Source: G963664935 sp963664935 (lineage in GTDB: Bacteria > Pseudomonadota > Gammaproteobacteria > Methylococcales > G963664935). Taken from it: a stretch of DNA of 64,000 bases. Below are positions 53,414 to 62,263 of this stretch, piece after piece (the stretch's first letter is position 1; the number at the start of each line of letters is the position of its first letter). The notes beneath the pieces were generated by a model. It saw nothing but the letters and a program-made list of their open reading frames with translations, had not been told where the DNA came from and ran no database searches. A program made the position numbers and the translations under genes. The DNA lies in the NCBI GenBank assembly GCA_963664935.2, contig CAXXSE010000004.1:62001-126000 (forward strand). Direction: 5' to 3'.

Positions 53414-54346
53414 ATGAATATTCTCCGTGGTCTAGATAACCTAAAATCGCCTGGTCACGGCTGTGCCGTAACGATTGGGAACTTCGATGGCGTCCACCAA
53501 GGTCACCGGTTTGTTATTGAAACATTAGTTCAATACGCTAAACAACGGGGCTTACCCGTGGCTATCGTTTTATTCGAACCACAACCTTTGGAATATTTCT
53601 TAAAGGATCAGGCGCCTGCCCGTCTGACACGGCTAAAGGAAAAATTGATCCATTTGGCCGTGTTCCCGGTAGATCTTGTAGTACTATTACGCTTCGATAA
53701 AAAATTGGCGGAGCTCGAACCGGAAACTTTTATTCGGAGACTATTGATTGATGGTTTAAATACCCAATATTTGGCGGTAGGTGATGATTTCCGTTTTGGC
53801 AAGAATCGCAAAGGCGATATTTCGCTACTCAAAGAGGTGGGGCGAAAACAAGGGTTTGCGGTCGAAAACCTTCCATCCTTTCGCTTCGACAATGATAGGG
53901 TGAGCAGTACATCGATTCGGCATGCTCTGGAAGCGGGCCGCTTAGATCGTGCGCGGGATTTTCTGGGTCGCCGATACTCAGTGTGGGGTAGGGTGATCGA
54001 AGGGGCGAAACGTGGTCGCCTAATTGGATTTCCAACGGCCAATATTCGGATGTATCGAGAAAATACTCCTGTTAAAGGGGTGTTTGCCGTTACAATGACA
54101 GGTATTGATAACCGTGAGATAAGCGGTGTGGCCAATGTCGGAACCCGTCCGACCGTGGATGGTTCTCAATTATTATTGGAAGTGCATTTATTCGATTTTC
54201 AAGCCGACATTTATGGCCGGTTTGTGGAAATTCACTTCTGGCAAAAAATCCGAGATGAAAAACGTTTCGATTCATTTGAAGAATTAAAAAAACAAATAGA
54301 AAATGATGCACTAATTGCAAGAAAACTGTTTCAAAAACTGGATTAA
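53414..54346 (+). CDS. ribF: Bifunctional riboflavin kinase / FAD synthetase RibF
   Basis: A 310-residue enzyme that makes FMN and FAD. The adenylyltransferase domain has VTIGNFDGVHQGH and VGDDFRFGKNRKGD; the kinase domain has GRLIGFPTANI and GVANVGTRPTV. I start it at ATG 53414 because residues encoded upstream overlap the murJ end and do not match the family. Confidence 0.95.
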   Translation: MNILRGLDNLKSPGHGCAVTIGNFDGVHQGHRFVIETLVQYAKQRGLPVAIVLFEPQPLEYFLKDQAPARLTRLKEKLIHLAVFPVDLVVLLRFDKKLAELEPETFIRRLLIDGLNTQYLAVGDDFRFGKNRKGDISLLKEVGRKQGFAVENLPSFRFDNDRVSSTSIRHALEAGRLDRARDFLGRRYSVWGRVIEGAKRGRLIGFPTANIRMYRENTPVKGVFAVTMTGIDNREISGVANVGTRPTVDGSQLLLEVHLFDFQADIYGRFVEIHFWQKIRDEKRFDSFEELKKQIENDALIARKLFQKLD

Positions 54347-54395
54347 GGAGTCTGTTCCAGATTCCTAACTCAATCAGCCACTCCGAAAACCGCAA

Positions 54396-57221
54396 ATGGA
54401 TTACAAACAAACCCTTAATTTACCGAAAACATCATTTCCCATGAAGGGAAACCTTTCCCAGCGGGAACCTGTCCGTCTGAAGAAATGGCAGGAAATAGGG
54501 CTGTACCAAAAAATTCGAGAAAAATTCAGTGGTCGTTCCACATTCATTCTCCACGACGGTCCACCGTATGCCAATGGGGCGATCCATATCGGTCACGCGG
54601 TTAATAAAATACTTAAAGATATCATCATCAAGAGTAAATCATTCGGTGGCTTTGATGCTCCGTATATTCCTGGTTGGGACTGCCATGGCTTACCCATCGA
54701 ATTGATGGTGGAAAAGAAGATCGGAAAGGCTGACGTGAAGGTGACTGCCGGGGAATTTCGCAAAGCCTGTCGCCAATACGCTTCAAAACAGATTGATTTA
54801 CAGCGGGAGGAATTTGTCCGTTTGGGTGTTTTCGGCGAGTGGGCAACGCCTTATTTGAGTATGGATTTCCGGTTTGAAGCCAACACTATTCGTGCTCTGG
54901 GTAAAATTATTGCTAAAGGTCATTTAAAGAAGGGGGCGAAACCGGTCCATTGGTGTACCGATTGTGGTTCAGCATTAGCGGAAGCCGAAGTCGACTACGA
55001 AAACAAGCATTCATCGGCGATCGATGTGCGCTTCAATGTGATAGATCCTAAAGATTTACTTGAGCGATGCCATCATTCTCCAGGAAGTGAAGGCGCCTCC
55101 CCTATCTCCGTTGTAATTTGGACCACCACGCCGTGGACCTTGCCCGCCAACGAAGCCGTCGCTCTTAATCCTGATTTGGAATATGCCGTTGTCGAGTGCG
55201 AAAGAAAAGGTCGCTTGGAATGTTTCGTTCTCGCTGAGGAGTTGCTGAAGGATACAATGCTGCGTTATGGAATCGACGATTACAGGGTCGTTGCCTATTG
55301 CAAAGGTTCGGCCTTAGAACATACAGAACTACAGCATCCTTTCTATCCGCGTAAAGTCCCCGTTATTCTCGGAAATCACGTTACCCTTGAAGCGGGAACC
55401 GGCGCGGTTCATACCGCCCCCGGGCACGGTCAGGATGACTTTATCGTGGGTTTAAAATATGGGTTACCCGTTAACAACCCGGTTGCGGATAATGGAACCT
55501 TTCTACCGAGTACGGAAATTTTCGGGGGAGAACACGTTTTTAACGCTAACGATCATGTAGTGGAGATATTACAACAACGCGGCGCGTTGGTGCACATGGA
55601 GACCATCGAACACAGCTATCCCCACTGCTGGCGGCATAAAATCCCAATTATTTTTCGCGCCACTCCGCAATGGTTCATCGACATGGACCAAAAGGAGTTG
55701 CGAAAAAATGCGCTAACCGAAATTAAGCGAGTTCAATGGATTCCCCATTGGGGGCAAGCGCGTATCGAAAGTATGGTGGAGGGGCGCCCCGATTGGTGTA
55801 TCTCCAGGCAACGTACTTGGGGTGTACCCATTGTCCTATTAATCCACAAAGAAACCGGCGAATTGCACCCCCGCACCCAGGAGCTAATCGAAACAATCGC
55901 TAAACGGGTCGAGGAGAAGGGAATTGATGCCTGGTTCGAACTGGATCCCCGGGATTTGCTTGGTGACGATGTGAATGACTACGATAAAGTACGGGATACA
56001 TTGGACGTGTGGTTCGATTCCGGTGTAACCCATGCCTGCGTATTGGACCAACGGGTTGAACTTAGCTTTCCGGCCGATTTGTATCTGGAAGGTTCCGACC
56101 AACATCGGGGCTGGTTTCAATCGTCGCTACTCACCTCAATCGCGATGAACGATGTCGCGCCTTATCGATCAGTGCTGACCCATGGTTTTACGGTAGACGC
56201 CAATGGGCGGAAAATGTCGAAATCCCGTGGAAACGTTGTAGCGCCTCAAAAAGTCATGAATAACTTGGGCGCGGATGTGCTGCGTCTTTGGGTTGCGGCT
56301 ACCGACTATCGCGGAGAAATGTCGGTGTCGGACGAAATCCTAAAACGTATATCCGACGTTTACCGACGCCTCAGAAACACGGCGCGTTATCTGCTTTCTA
56401 ACCTTAACGGATTCGACCCGATACAAGACCGGGTCAATCCGGATCGGATGCTGCCCCTTGATTGCTGGGCCGTGGATCGCGCTTTCAGACTGCAAGAGGA
56501 AGTACTCGCCGCCTATGATGGCTACCAATTCCACCAGATTTATCAGAGTGTCCATCATTTTTGCGCCATTGAAATGGGTGGGTTCTACCTGGACATCATT
56601 AAAGATCGTCAATACACCTGTCAGGAAGATAGCCTGGCCCGACGTTCCGCGCAAACCGCCATGTACCATATCGCTGAAGCCATGGCGCGTTGGTTGGCGC
56701 CGATCCTGAGTTTTACCGCTGATGAAATCTGGGAACATCTGCCGGGAGAACGGAGTGAATCCGTGTTCCTTGAAACATGGTACGAGGAGCTATGGCCCTT
56801 AAAACCGGATGTTGCGATGAACCGTGATTTTTGGGATCGGGTGATTGCTGTTCGTGAGGCTATTAGCAAAGAGATGGAGCGATTACGGGAGAAGGGGGAA
56901 ATCGGCTCGTCTCTCGATGCGGAAGTGGAAATTTATTGCCAGGAAGAGCTTTTTGAACTCCTGAACCAATTAAAGGACGAATTGCGCTTTGTGTTGATTA
57001 CCTCTTATGCAACGGTCGTTTTATACGAATTCTGTCCGGAAGATGCGTTGAATACCGAGATAGAAGGATTAAAAATTAAGGTATTTGCATCGGAATATCC
57101 AAAATGTATCCGATGCTGGCACCATAGAAGAAACCTGGGCGAGAAATCGAAACACCCCGAATTGTGCGACCGTTGCCGCGAAAACGTGGATGGACGAGGT
57201 GAAACCCGGTTGTTTGCCTAA
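54396..57221 (+). CDS. ileS: Isoleucyl-tRNA synthetase
   Basis: A 941-residue class I synthetase. The HIGH motif is in PPYANGAIHIGHAVNK and the KMSKS motif in NGRKMSKSRGN. The editing domain has WTTTPWTLPANEAVAL and VHTAPGHGQDD, and the C-terminal zinc site is CIRCWHH...CDRC. The length is normal and the frame intact. Confidence 0.97.
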   Translation: MDYKQTLNLPKTSFPMKGNLSQREPVRLKKWQEIGLYQKIREKFSGRSTFILHDGPPYANGAIHIGHAVNKILKDIIIKSKSFGGFDAPYIPGWDCHGLPIELMVEKKIGKADVKVTAGEFRKACRQYASKQIDLQREEFVRLGVFGEWATPYLSMDFRFEANTIRALGKIIAKGHLKKGAKPVHWCTDCGSALAEAEVDYENKHSSAIDVRFNVIDPKDLLERCHHSPGSEGASPISVVIWTTTPWTLPANEAVALNPDLEYAVVECERKGRLECFVLAEELLKDTMLRYGIDDYRVVAYCKGSALEHTELQHPFYPRKVPVILGNHVTLEAGTGAVHTAPGHGQDDFIVGLKYGLPVNNPVADNGTFLPSTEIFGGEHVFNANDHVVEILQQRGALVHMETIEHSYPHCWRHKIPIIFRATPQWFIDMDQKELRKNALTEIKRVQWIPHWGQARIESMVEGRPDWCISRQRTWGVPIVLLIHKETGELHPRTQELIETIAKRVEEKGIDAWFELDPRDLLGDDVNDYDKVRDTLDVWFDSGVTHACVLDQRVELSFPADLYLEGSDQHRGWFQSSLLTSIAMNDVAPYRSVLTHGFTVDANGRKMSKSRGNVVAPQKVMNNLGADVLRLWVAATDYRGEMSVSDEILKRISDVYRRLRNTARYLLSNLNGFDPIQDRVNPDRMLPLDCWAVDRAFRLQEEVLAAYDGYQFHQIYQSVHHFCAIEMGGFYLDIIKDRQYTCQEDSLARRSAQTAMYHIAEAMARWLAPILSFTADEIWEHLPGERSESVFLETWYEELWPLKPDVAMNRDFWDRVIAVREAISKEMERLREKGEIGSSLDAEVEIYCQEELFELLNQLKDELRFVLITSYATVVLYEFCPEDALNTEIEGLKIKVFASEYPKCIRCWHHRRNLGEKSKHPELCDRCRENVDGRGETRLFA

Positions 57222-57247
57222 AGACAAGTCAAGCATAGTATTTGCCA

Positions 57248-57733
57248 ATGTGGAATTTCAAATCGGGTATCAAATGGTTGGGCGTTTCGGGGTTGATCGT
57301 TTTTATGGATCAAGTCAGTAAATTATGGATCGACGCCAATTTACGTCTTTATCAGTCGATTGACGTACTGCCAATTTTTCAAATCATTCATGTACGTAAC
57401 CTCGGCGCTGCATTCAGCTTTTTAAGCGATGCGGGCGGCTGGCAACGATGGTTTTTTGTCACTATTTCATTGGTGGCAAGTATTGCGCTCACTATTTGGT
57501 TGTTACGGCTGCCGAAAACAGCAATATGGCAAGCAATTTCGATCTCGCTTATTTTAGGTGGAGCAGTCGGAAATTTAATCGACCGTCTTGCCTACGGTTA
57601 CGTCATCGATTTTTTATTGGTGTATTACCAATCCTGGCATTGGCCGGCATTTAATGTAGCGGATTCCACCATTACGGTTGGAGCGATAATGTTGCTGATT
57701 GATGCTATTAAACAGCCGGCTGAAGACAGTTAG
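57248..57733 (+). CDS. lspA: Lipoprotein signal peptidase LspA
   Basis: A 161-residue, four-TM aspartic protease that cleaves prolipoproteins. The catalytic region has NLIDRLAYGYVIDF and FNVADSTITVG. I start it at ATG 57248 (a TTG at 57242 is also possible). It closes the murJ-ribF-ileS-lspA cluster. It serves the several lipoproteins predicted in this window. Confidence 0.94.
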   Translation: MWNFKSGIKWLGVSGLIVFMDQVSKLWIDANLRLYQSIDVLPIFQIIHVRNLGAAFSFLSDAGGWQRWFFVTISLVASIALTIWLLRLPKTAIWQAISISLILGGAVGNLIDRLAYGYVIDFLLVYYQSWHWPAFNVADSTITVGAIMLLIDAIKQPAEDS

Positions 57734-57956
57734 ACTGAGTTGTGTTTTAAGTAGCAAACGAACAAATTGTTTGTAATCGGGTAATCAGTGATTGCCCGTA
57801 AATCGTAAAATGTGGATATCCGAAAATGATTGGAATTAATCTCAGTTCGGCGCCATGTAACGCGACTTATCAATATGACGTTGTACCGGGCCTCTGATCC
57901 TTGCACCACAGGAGTATTTTGGTTGTTTTTCTTATGAAATGATGATATTTCTTGTA

Positions 57957-57978
57957 ATTATGAGTTATTGCTCATAAT
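57957..57978. promoter_or_regulatory. Operator candidate upstream of the higBA-like module
   Basis: ATTATGAG and CTCATAAT form a perfect 8-bp inverted repeat with a 6-bp spacer. It ends 12 bp before ATG 57991 and overlaps the position expected for a promoter. The HTH antitoxin encoded two genes on is the likely ligand. Confidence 0.6.
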
Positions 57979-57990
57979 ATGGAGTAACGA

Positions 57991-58346
57991 ATGGTGGTTG
58001 AAGATGTGCGGATAACTGTTTGGGTGGGGGATTCGCTTAAATAGGTTAAAAGGTTTTCAGCCGAAGTACGCCGGAAATTGGTGTGGCTTTATACGATGCT
58101 CAGAAAGGCTCCACATCTCCTGATGCCAAGCCGTTTAAAGGTGTAGGTCGCGGGGTGTTCGAAATTGTGACCCGTTTTGATACCGACACTTACCGCACGG
58201 TATACGCCGTGCAAATCGGCAAAAACCTTTATGTCCTTCATGCCTTCCAGAAGAAGGCGAAGACGGGCATCAAGACGCCTCAAAAAGAAGTGGAATTGAT
58301 AAAACGGCGGTATGGGATGGCCGTAGAGATAGAGAAAAACCAATGA
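57991..58346 (+). pseudogene. HigB/Gp49-like toxin, broken
   Basis: ATG 57991 behind GGAGTAACGA reads MVVEDVRITVWVGDSLK and then TAG (58042-58044), followed in the same frame by VKRFSAEVRRK. One missing A near 58076 shifts to the frame VALYDAQKGSTSPDAKPFKG, then GVFEIVTRFDTDTYRTVYAV and VELIKRRYGMAVEIE, which is family sequence to the end. The toxin is dead in its full form, while its antitoxin is intact. Confidence 0.82.
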
Positions 58347-58657
58347 CACAAGATGAATTTAAAAAAAGCAGCGGTAACGTATTCGCTGATATGGGGCTTG
58401 AGGATGCCGATGAACTGATGGTCCGTGCCCAAATCGGGCATGCTGTCCGCATGATCCTGAAAGAGAAGGCCTACAAACAACGGGAAATCTCAGAATTGCT
58501 TGGTATCGGCCAGGCTGAAGTATCCAAACTCGTCAACGGGAAATACCACTTGTTTTCCGAGGGGCGGCTTTTGGGATTTCTGAATCGGCTTGACCAGAAA
58601 ATCATCCTGCGTATCGAGCCACGTCAGAAAGACGAACGTCCGCTTGAAGTGGTCTGA
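58343..58657 (+). CDS. HigA-like XRE-family antitoxin
   Basis: A 104-residue protein with a helix-turn-helix (KQREISELLGIGQAEVSKLV) and the usual N-terminal helical extension. It overlaps the toxin gene by 4 bp. Toxin-first order is normal for higBA. It would repress its own promoter through the inverted repeat at 57957-57978. Confidence 0.88.
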   Translation: MTQDEFKKSSGNVFADMGLEDADELMVRAQIGHAVRMILKEKAYKQREISELLGIGQAEVSKLVNGKYHLFSEGRLLGFLNRLDQKIILRIEPRQKDERPLEVV

Positions 58658-58719
58658 CATTCTTTACTAAATTTATGTGAAGGTGAACAGTTCACATGCC
58701 ATTTGCTCACTCCGCTTTA

Positions 58720-58745
58720 GTTACACTTGACTAGACAAGTGTAAC
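58720..58745. terminator. Stem-loop after higA
   Basis: GTTACACTTG and CAAGTGTAAC pair perfectly around ACTAGA. It lies about 60 bp after the higA stop. It lacks a T-run, so it may be a terminator of weak type or a module boundary. Confidence 0.4.
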
Positions 58746-58802
58746 ATCGGCGCTTTCTTACAAGGGCAATTTTTCTTGTTTTACGCGAGGATTTCGGTCT
58801 AT

Positions 58803-58831
58803 AGTAATACTAGGTAGCAAAATGTATTACT
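58803..58831. promoter_or_regulatory. Operator candidate of the first parDE-like module
   Basis: AGTAATAC and GTATTACT form a perfect 8-bp inverted repeat with a 13-bp spacer, ending 14 bp before ATG 58846 and just before the ribosome-binding site GAAGGAG. The position suits autoregulation by the RHH antitoxin. Confidence 0.6.
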
Positions 58832-58845
58832 GAAGGAGAAAAGCC

Positions 58846-59124
58846 ATGATAAAACCCGTTGGTGTCAAACTGGATGACGAATTACAAACGCGATTAAAGG
58901 CACTGGCCAAACGCCATGAGCGGTCGTCCCATTGGCTCATGAAAAAAGCCATTACTGAGTTTATCGATCGGGAAGAAGCCGCCGAACAGGAACGGCGATT
59001 GTTATTGGAGCGGTGGAATCGCTATCAGGAAACAGGGGAAGGCATTCCTCACGAAACTGTTGTGAAGTGGCTTGATTCGTGGGGTACAGACAAGGAAGGC
59101 CCATGCCCGACAAACCAAAACTGA
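58846..59124 (+). CDS. ParD-like RHH antitoxin
   Basis: A 92-residue protein. The N-terminal RHH is GVKLDDELQTRLKALAKRHE followed by RSSHWLMKKAITEFIDREE; the C-terminal tail is charged. It overlaps the ParE-like gene by 22 bp and is preceded by its operator candidate. Confidence 0.85.
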   Translation: MIKPVGVKLDDELQTRLKALAKRHERSSHWLMKKAITEFIDREEAAEQERRLLLERWNRYQETGEGIPHETVVKWLDSWGTDKEGPCPTNQN

Positions 59125-59396
59125 TATGGGAACCGGGTGCGGTCGATGATCTTTCCCGGCTTCGGAAATTTATCCAGCCCCATAATCCAAAAGCTGCAAT
59201 GAACGCCGCAAGGCGCATTATTGAATCAACCAATCTGTTATTAGATCACCCTCATTTAGGGCATCCTATGGATGATTTGCCGGAATTTAATGAGCTTTTT
59301 ATACCCTTCGGTCAAAATGGCTATGTTCTGCGTTACCGTTTAGACAATGGAAATATCATCATTTTACGCATCTGGCACACCCGCGAAGATCGCTGA
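59103..59396 (+). CDS. ParE-like toxin
   Basis: A 97-residue protein of the RelE/ParE superfamily: PKLIWEPGAVDDLSRLRKFI, NAARRIIESTNLLLDHPHLG, FGQNGYVLRYRLDNGNIIIL and the ending RIWHTREDR. I start it at ATG 59103. ParE toxins inhibit DNA gyrase; that target is inferred from the family only. Confidence 0.88.
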   Translation: MPDKPKLIWEPGAVDDLSRLRKFIQPHNPKAAMNAARRIIESTNLLLDHPHLGHPMDDLPEFNELFIPFGQNGYVLRYRLDNGNIIILRIWHTREDR

Positions 59397-59400
59397 AAGC

Positions 59401-59425
59401 GTTACAGAATTCCCTATTCTGTAAC
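59401..59425. repeat. Inverted repeat after the first parE-like gene
   Basis: GTTACAGAAT and ATTCTGTAAC pair perfectly around TCCCT, 4 bp after the stop codon. Its right part, CCTATTCTGTAACA, recurs exactly at 60151-60164 after the second parE-like gene. It could be a terminator or a shared junction sequence of the modules. Confidence 0.5.
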
Positions 59426-59520
59426 ATCTACGGCAATTTCTCCCGCCAAAAGTGAACACTCCATAGAGCATCCGTTCACTTTATCAAAAATGTGATCTTA
59501 ACCAAAAGGCAATATTTTTA

Positions 59521-59558
59521 TTGGTATAATTACCAAGATATGATAATAGTTGGTAATT
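59521..59558. promoter_or_regulatory. Promoter and operator of the second parDE module
   Basis: TTGGTA-TAAT-TACCAA is a perfect palindrome containing a consensus -10 box TATAAT (59525-59530). A third half-site, TTGGTAATT, follows at 59550-59558 and pairs with AATTACCAA. Binding of ParD here would cover the -10 and block transcription. ATG 59578 follows behind GGAGG. Confidence 0.72.
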
Positions 59559-59577
59559 AGCATTGGAGGTTAAGCAC

Positions 59578-59838
59578 ATGGCAAAAAATACCAGTATCTC
59601 ATTAGGAGATCATTTAGAAGGCTTCATCAATGAACAAATCGTACAGGGAAGATATGGCTCGGTCAGTGAAGTTGTCCGGGCAAGTCTTCGTTTGCTCGAA
59701 GAGCATGAACAAAAGATAAAATCACTGCGGCAGGCTCTTATTGAAGGCGAAGAAAGTGGAAATGCTGGGCCATTGGATATGGAAGGCATAAGGCGTAAAG
59801 CCAAGCAGAAAGCGGGGTTAATACCCCAAGATGCTTAA
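59578..59838 (+). CDS. ParD-family antitoxin
   Basis: An 86-residue antitoxin of the ParD/CopG-like type: MAKNTSISLGDHLEGFINEQ, YGSVSEVVRASLRLLEEHE and the tail GPLDMEGIRRKAKQKAGL. It starts at ATG 59578 (an upstream start at 59563 is less likely given GGAGG placement) and overlaps the toxin by 8 bp. Confidence 0.9.
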   Translation: MAKNTSISLGDHLEGFINEQIVQGRYGSVSEVVRASLRLLEEHEQKIKSLRQALIEGEESGNAGPLDMEGIRRKAKQKAGLIPQDA

Positions 59839-60121
59839 AATAGAAAAACAGGGAGATGCCGAAGAAGATTTAGAGGGCATCTGGCTTTATTCCTTTAAAA
59901 AATGGGGAGAGAAACAGGCCGATGACTACTATGACGAGCTGATTAAAGGCATGGATTTAATCGTCAGCTATCCGGAAATTGGGGTTTCCTGTGATGATAT
60001 TCGGGAAGGATACCGATGTTTTAGAATCAAATATCATGATGTGTATTACAAGATCACACCAAGCCATATTGTCATCATCAGGGTTTTACATGAAAGCATG
60101 AAACCCGCGCTTTATTTTTGA
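59831..60121 (+). CDS. ParE-family toxin
   Basis: A 96-residue toxin with the ParE pattern: AEEDLEGIWLYSFKKWGEKQ, ADDYYDELIKGMDLIVSYPE, the YRCFRIKYHDVYYKI strand pair and HIVIIRVLHESM. It is coupled to its antitoxin and different in sequence from the ParE-like toxin 700 bp upstream. Confidence 0.9.
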   Translation: MLKIEKQGDAEEDLEGIWLYSFKKWGEKQADDYYDELIKGMDLIVSYPEIGVSCDDIREGYRCFRIKYHDVYYKITPSHIVIIRVLHESMKPALYF

Positions 60122-60174
60122 TAAATACCTTCGAAATTGAGACACTATTGCCTATTCTGTAACACACCAGCAAA

Positions 60175-60208
60175 AAGCCCGCCGGGTCGAAGTGACCGAA
60201 GCGGGCTT
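60175..60208 (-). terminator. Strong stem-loop terminator, minus strand
   Basis: AAGCCCGC and GCGGGCTT form the stem, with an internal GGTC/GACC pairing. On the minus strand the stem is followed by TTT, giving the classical factor-independent shape. It would stop transcription coming from the thrombospondin-repeat gene; on the plus strand it follows the second parE gene without a T-run. Confidence 0.6.
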
Positions 60209-60324
60209 GGGTGAACTATCACCGTTGACGGTCATCGGCGTCCCCGCCTGTACCGTGATGTGATCTTAAACCGCTGGATTTCACTTTGTAAAAGCGGTGT
60301 GATGAGAAAAATACTAAGACGAGC

Positions 60325-60352
60325 AGCCTAATCCCGTCCATAGGATTAGGCT
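60325..60352. terminator. Stem-loop just after the thrombospondin-repeat gene
   Basis: AGCCTAATCC and GGATTAGGCT form a perfect 10-bp stem with an 8-bp loop. It starts 10 bp beyond the stop codon at 60362 on the minus strand. A T-run is not immediate, so it may act as an mRNA 3' stabiliser rather than a terminator. Confidence 0.45.
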
Positions 60353-60361
60353 ACTTTGGAA

Positions 60362-61087
60362 TTACTTCTTATTTCCGCAGTTGGATTGTGCGGCAGTGGA
60401 GACTATGTCGCCTTTCTCAGTGCTACTGATCAATCCCTTATCGGCAAACCCCTTGGCAGCATGTGCTACACAGGGGACATACTTACCATGGTTCTTCCAG
60501 GATTTATTCGTTCCACGCGGACCTTCGCATGGACAAAGTTGATCAATGGAACATCCATTATCTGGATCGATTAGGACGTTGTCAGGTGTTCCCGAGCAAA
60601 TATCACTACCGTTAGTAACGTCATCGCCATCAATGTCGTCATCGCAAACATCACCTACACCATCACCATCGAGATCGTTCTGGTCCGGATTAGCATTAGT
60701 CGGACAGTTGTCCACGCTATCGAGTACGCCGTCGTCATATAAATCATCGTCAAAGTCGGAGTCGCAAATATCACCAATGCCATCGTTATCCTGATCGGCT
60801 TGATCAAAATTTGGATTGGTTGGACAGTTATCAACACCGTCTAGGATGGAGTCGTCATCATCATCCGGAGCACAGGCGTCCCCTGCACCATCAAAGTCTG
60901 TATCGTCCTGTCCCACGTTAGGGTCGACAGGACAATTGTCAACGTCGTCATCGCAGATATCACCAAGCCCGTCATTGTCAACATCAGACTTATTTGAATT
61001 GATGTTAAAGGGACAATTGTCATCAACGTCCAAAATTCCATCATTGTCGATATCGCTAGATGGAATAACGAGCGACGGCGACGACAC
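60362..61087 (-). CDS. Thrombospondin type 3 repeat protein (3' part of a broken gene)
   Basis: The frame contains about six calcium-binding TSP3-type repeats (DNDGILDVDDNCP, DVDNDGLGDICDDD, DQDNDGIGDICDSD, DLDGDGVGDVCDDD) and a cysteine-containing C-terminal module (CPCEGPRGTNKSWKNHGKYV). Its apparent GTG start at 61087 lies four codons after an in-frame TAA, and the preceding residues (TFILP*GIGVSSPSLVIP) belong to the same protein. It is probably the C-terminal part of the secreted protein encoded upstream. Confidence 0.75.
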   Translation of the reverse strand: MSSPSLVIPSSDIDNDGILDVDDNCPFNINSNKSDVDNDGLGDICDDDVDNCPVDPNVGQDDTDFDGAGDACAPDDDDDSILDGVDNCPTNPNFDQADQDNDGIGDICDSDFDDDLYDDGVLDSVDNCPTNANPDQNDLDGDGVGDVCDDDIDGDDVTNGSDICSGTPDNVLIDPDNGCSIDQLCPCEGPRGTNKSWKNHGKYVPCVAHAAKGFADKGLISSTEKGDIVSTAAQSNCGNKK

Positions 61088-61767
61088 ACCAATTCCTTAG
61101 GGTAGGATAAAGGTGGGAAACGTCACGTCTGATTCTGATGTTATTTCGCTCGATCCGGAGAAAGCAATAGTAAGAAAGTTTTTGAGCCTTGAGGTTGTGG
61201 AAAAGGAAACCAACGTGCCCAACTGGACGCTCACTGGCGGGGACGAAAACGACCCGGAAATATCACCGCTAAGTAGAGACATCTCGGATGTAGTCGAAGC
61301 CCCCTCCCAAGATTAAAAACCAGCTCGAAGGTAGACCCCCACACAGGTGGTTCAGGTGGTTCCAATATCTCCAGAGGTGTTTCCAACGATGATGCAGTGA
61401 AATCGGCGCTAACGGTGACGTTGACGAATGCTGAGGAGGATGGATTGGCGACATCAAAAAACATAATGTCGTCGTAGGCCGAAGTCGTGGTTAACGTTGT
61501 GGAACCGTTGGCACCGAACTGACTAACAAGACGATTGGAAACAAGGTCATTCTCATGAATGCCGTTTCCAGCAGTTCCAGTCCCCTCTGCAGTCGAATGG
61601 TTGGAACCGGTCGAGAAAGTTTTTGTGAGCGGATTTGGCGATGACTCAGTTTGGGAGGTAAGGAAAAAATTATTTCTTAAATCTACCGTATATATCGCCT
61701 CAGCCTCGCTCTTGATGGGGGTGATTCCTAATAAAACCAATAAAAATATATATCTATTCATCGTCAT
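61088..61767 (-). pseudogene. 5' part of the secreted thrombospondin-repeat protein, frameshifted
   Basis: ATG ACG ATG at 61767/61761 begins a signal peptide (MNRYIFLLVLLGITPIKSEA) and a beta-rich secreted domain (AIYTVDLRNNFFLTSQTESS). Near 61300 the G-rich stretch shifts the frame: STFELVFNLG is followed in the next frame by GGFDYIRDVS and in the third by LLSGDISGSFSSPPVSVQLG. The third frame reaches TAA at 61097-61099 and then runs on into the TSP3 repeats. Together they form one decayed cell-surface or secreted protein. Confidence 0.7.
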
Positions 61768-61918
61768 CTCCGTTTTGTTCCATGGCCTCTCCCTCCTTGC
61801 CCTGTGAGCCCGGATCTCCGAACTTAGCTCCCGGAGGCGCCGCCAGCGTGGCTGCCCCCGCGATGAGCATCCAAACGAGTGCAAATCCCGCCGTCTGTTT
61901 TGGAATCGTTAGTTTCAT
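61754..61918 (-). CDS. Small secreted protein with acidic tail
   Basis: A 54-residue product from ATG 61918: MKLTIPKQTAGFALVWMLIA, then AGAATLAAPPGAKFGDPGSQ and an acidic end. The signal peptide is clear. Its stop overlaps the start of the thrombospondin-repeat gene (GATGAATAG), so the two are translationally coupled. The family is unknown. Confidence 0.55.
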   Translation of the reverse strand: MKLTIPKQTAGFALVWMLIAGAATLAAPPGAKFGDPGSQGKEGEAMEQNGDDDE

Positions 61919-62263
61919 TTTTTTTCTCCTAAATTGATAATCGAAAACCATTGATCATGGCCCGTACCCAATTTTGCGGAGAAATCATCCAAGGGGCCAT
62001 AAGCAGAACTACTCATTTATAGCTAAGTAGTTCTACTTATTTTTGGTTGAAATTGGTCAACACGGCGGCAGTCAAACAATACGAAGAAGGCGCTACGCGC
62101 CTTTAATTTAAGCGCTCAAACGATGTGTGCCTGACAGTTAATGAAGAAAGTTTCCAGGATCGCGGAAAGATTTCAAGGCGTAGAAACCCTGTTCGCAGAG
62201 TTAAGGATAATTAGGTATTGAATTCCGGTCATTTCCAGGGGAATTTCTGTAACTACCCGAAAA
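61919..62263. other. 345-bp intergenic region with an inverted repeat
   Basis: No gene is seen. AGAACTACT (62005-62013) and AGTAGTTCT (62026-62034) form a perfect 9-bp inverted repeat about 90 bp upstream of the small secreted gene and could be an operator or a terminator of the plus strand. The rest is featureless. Confidence 0.5.

Noticed and set aside
12936..58044. Recoding of TAG as a sense codon, suggested by TAG inside PP2C, caspase, IS91 transposase, Wzz and HigB-like genes
   Set aside because: Intact genes such as obgE, rraA, sufT and lspA end with TAG, the affected genes also carry frameshifts, and other dead genes have TAA. Decay explains all cases.
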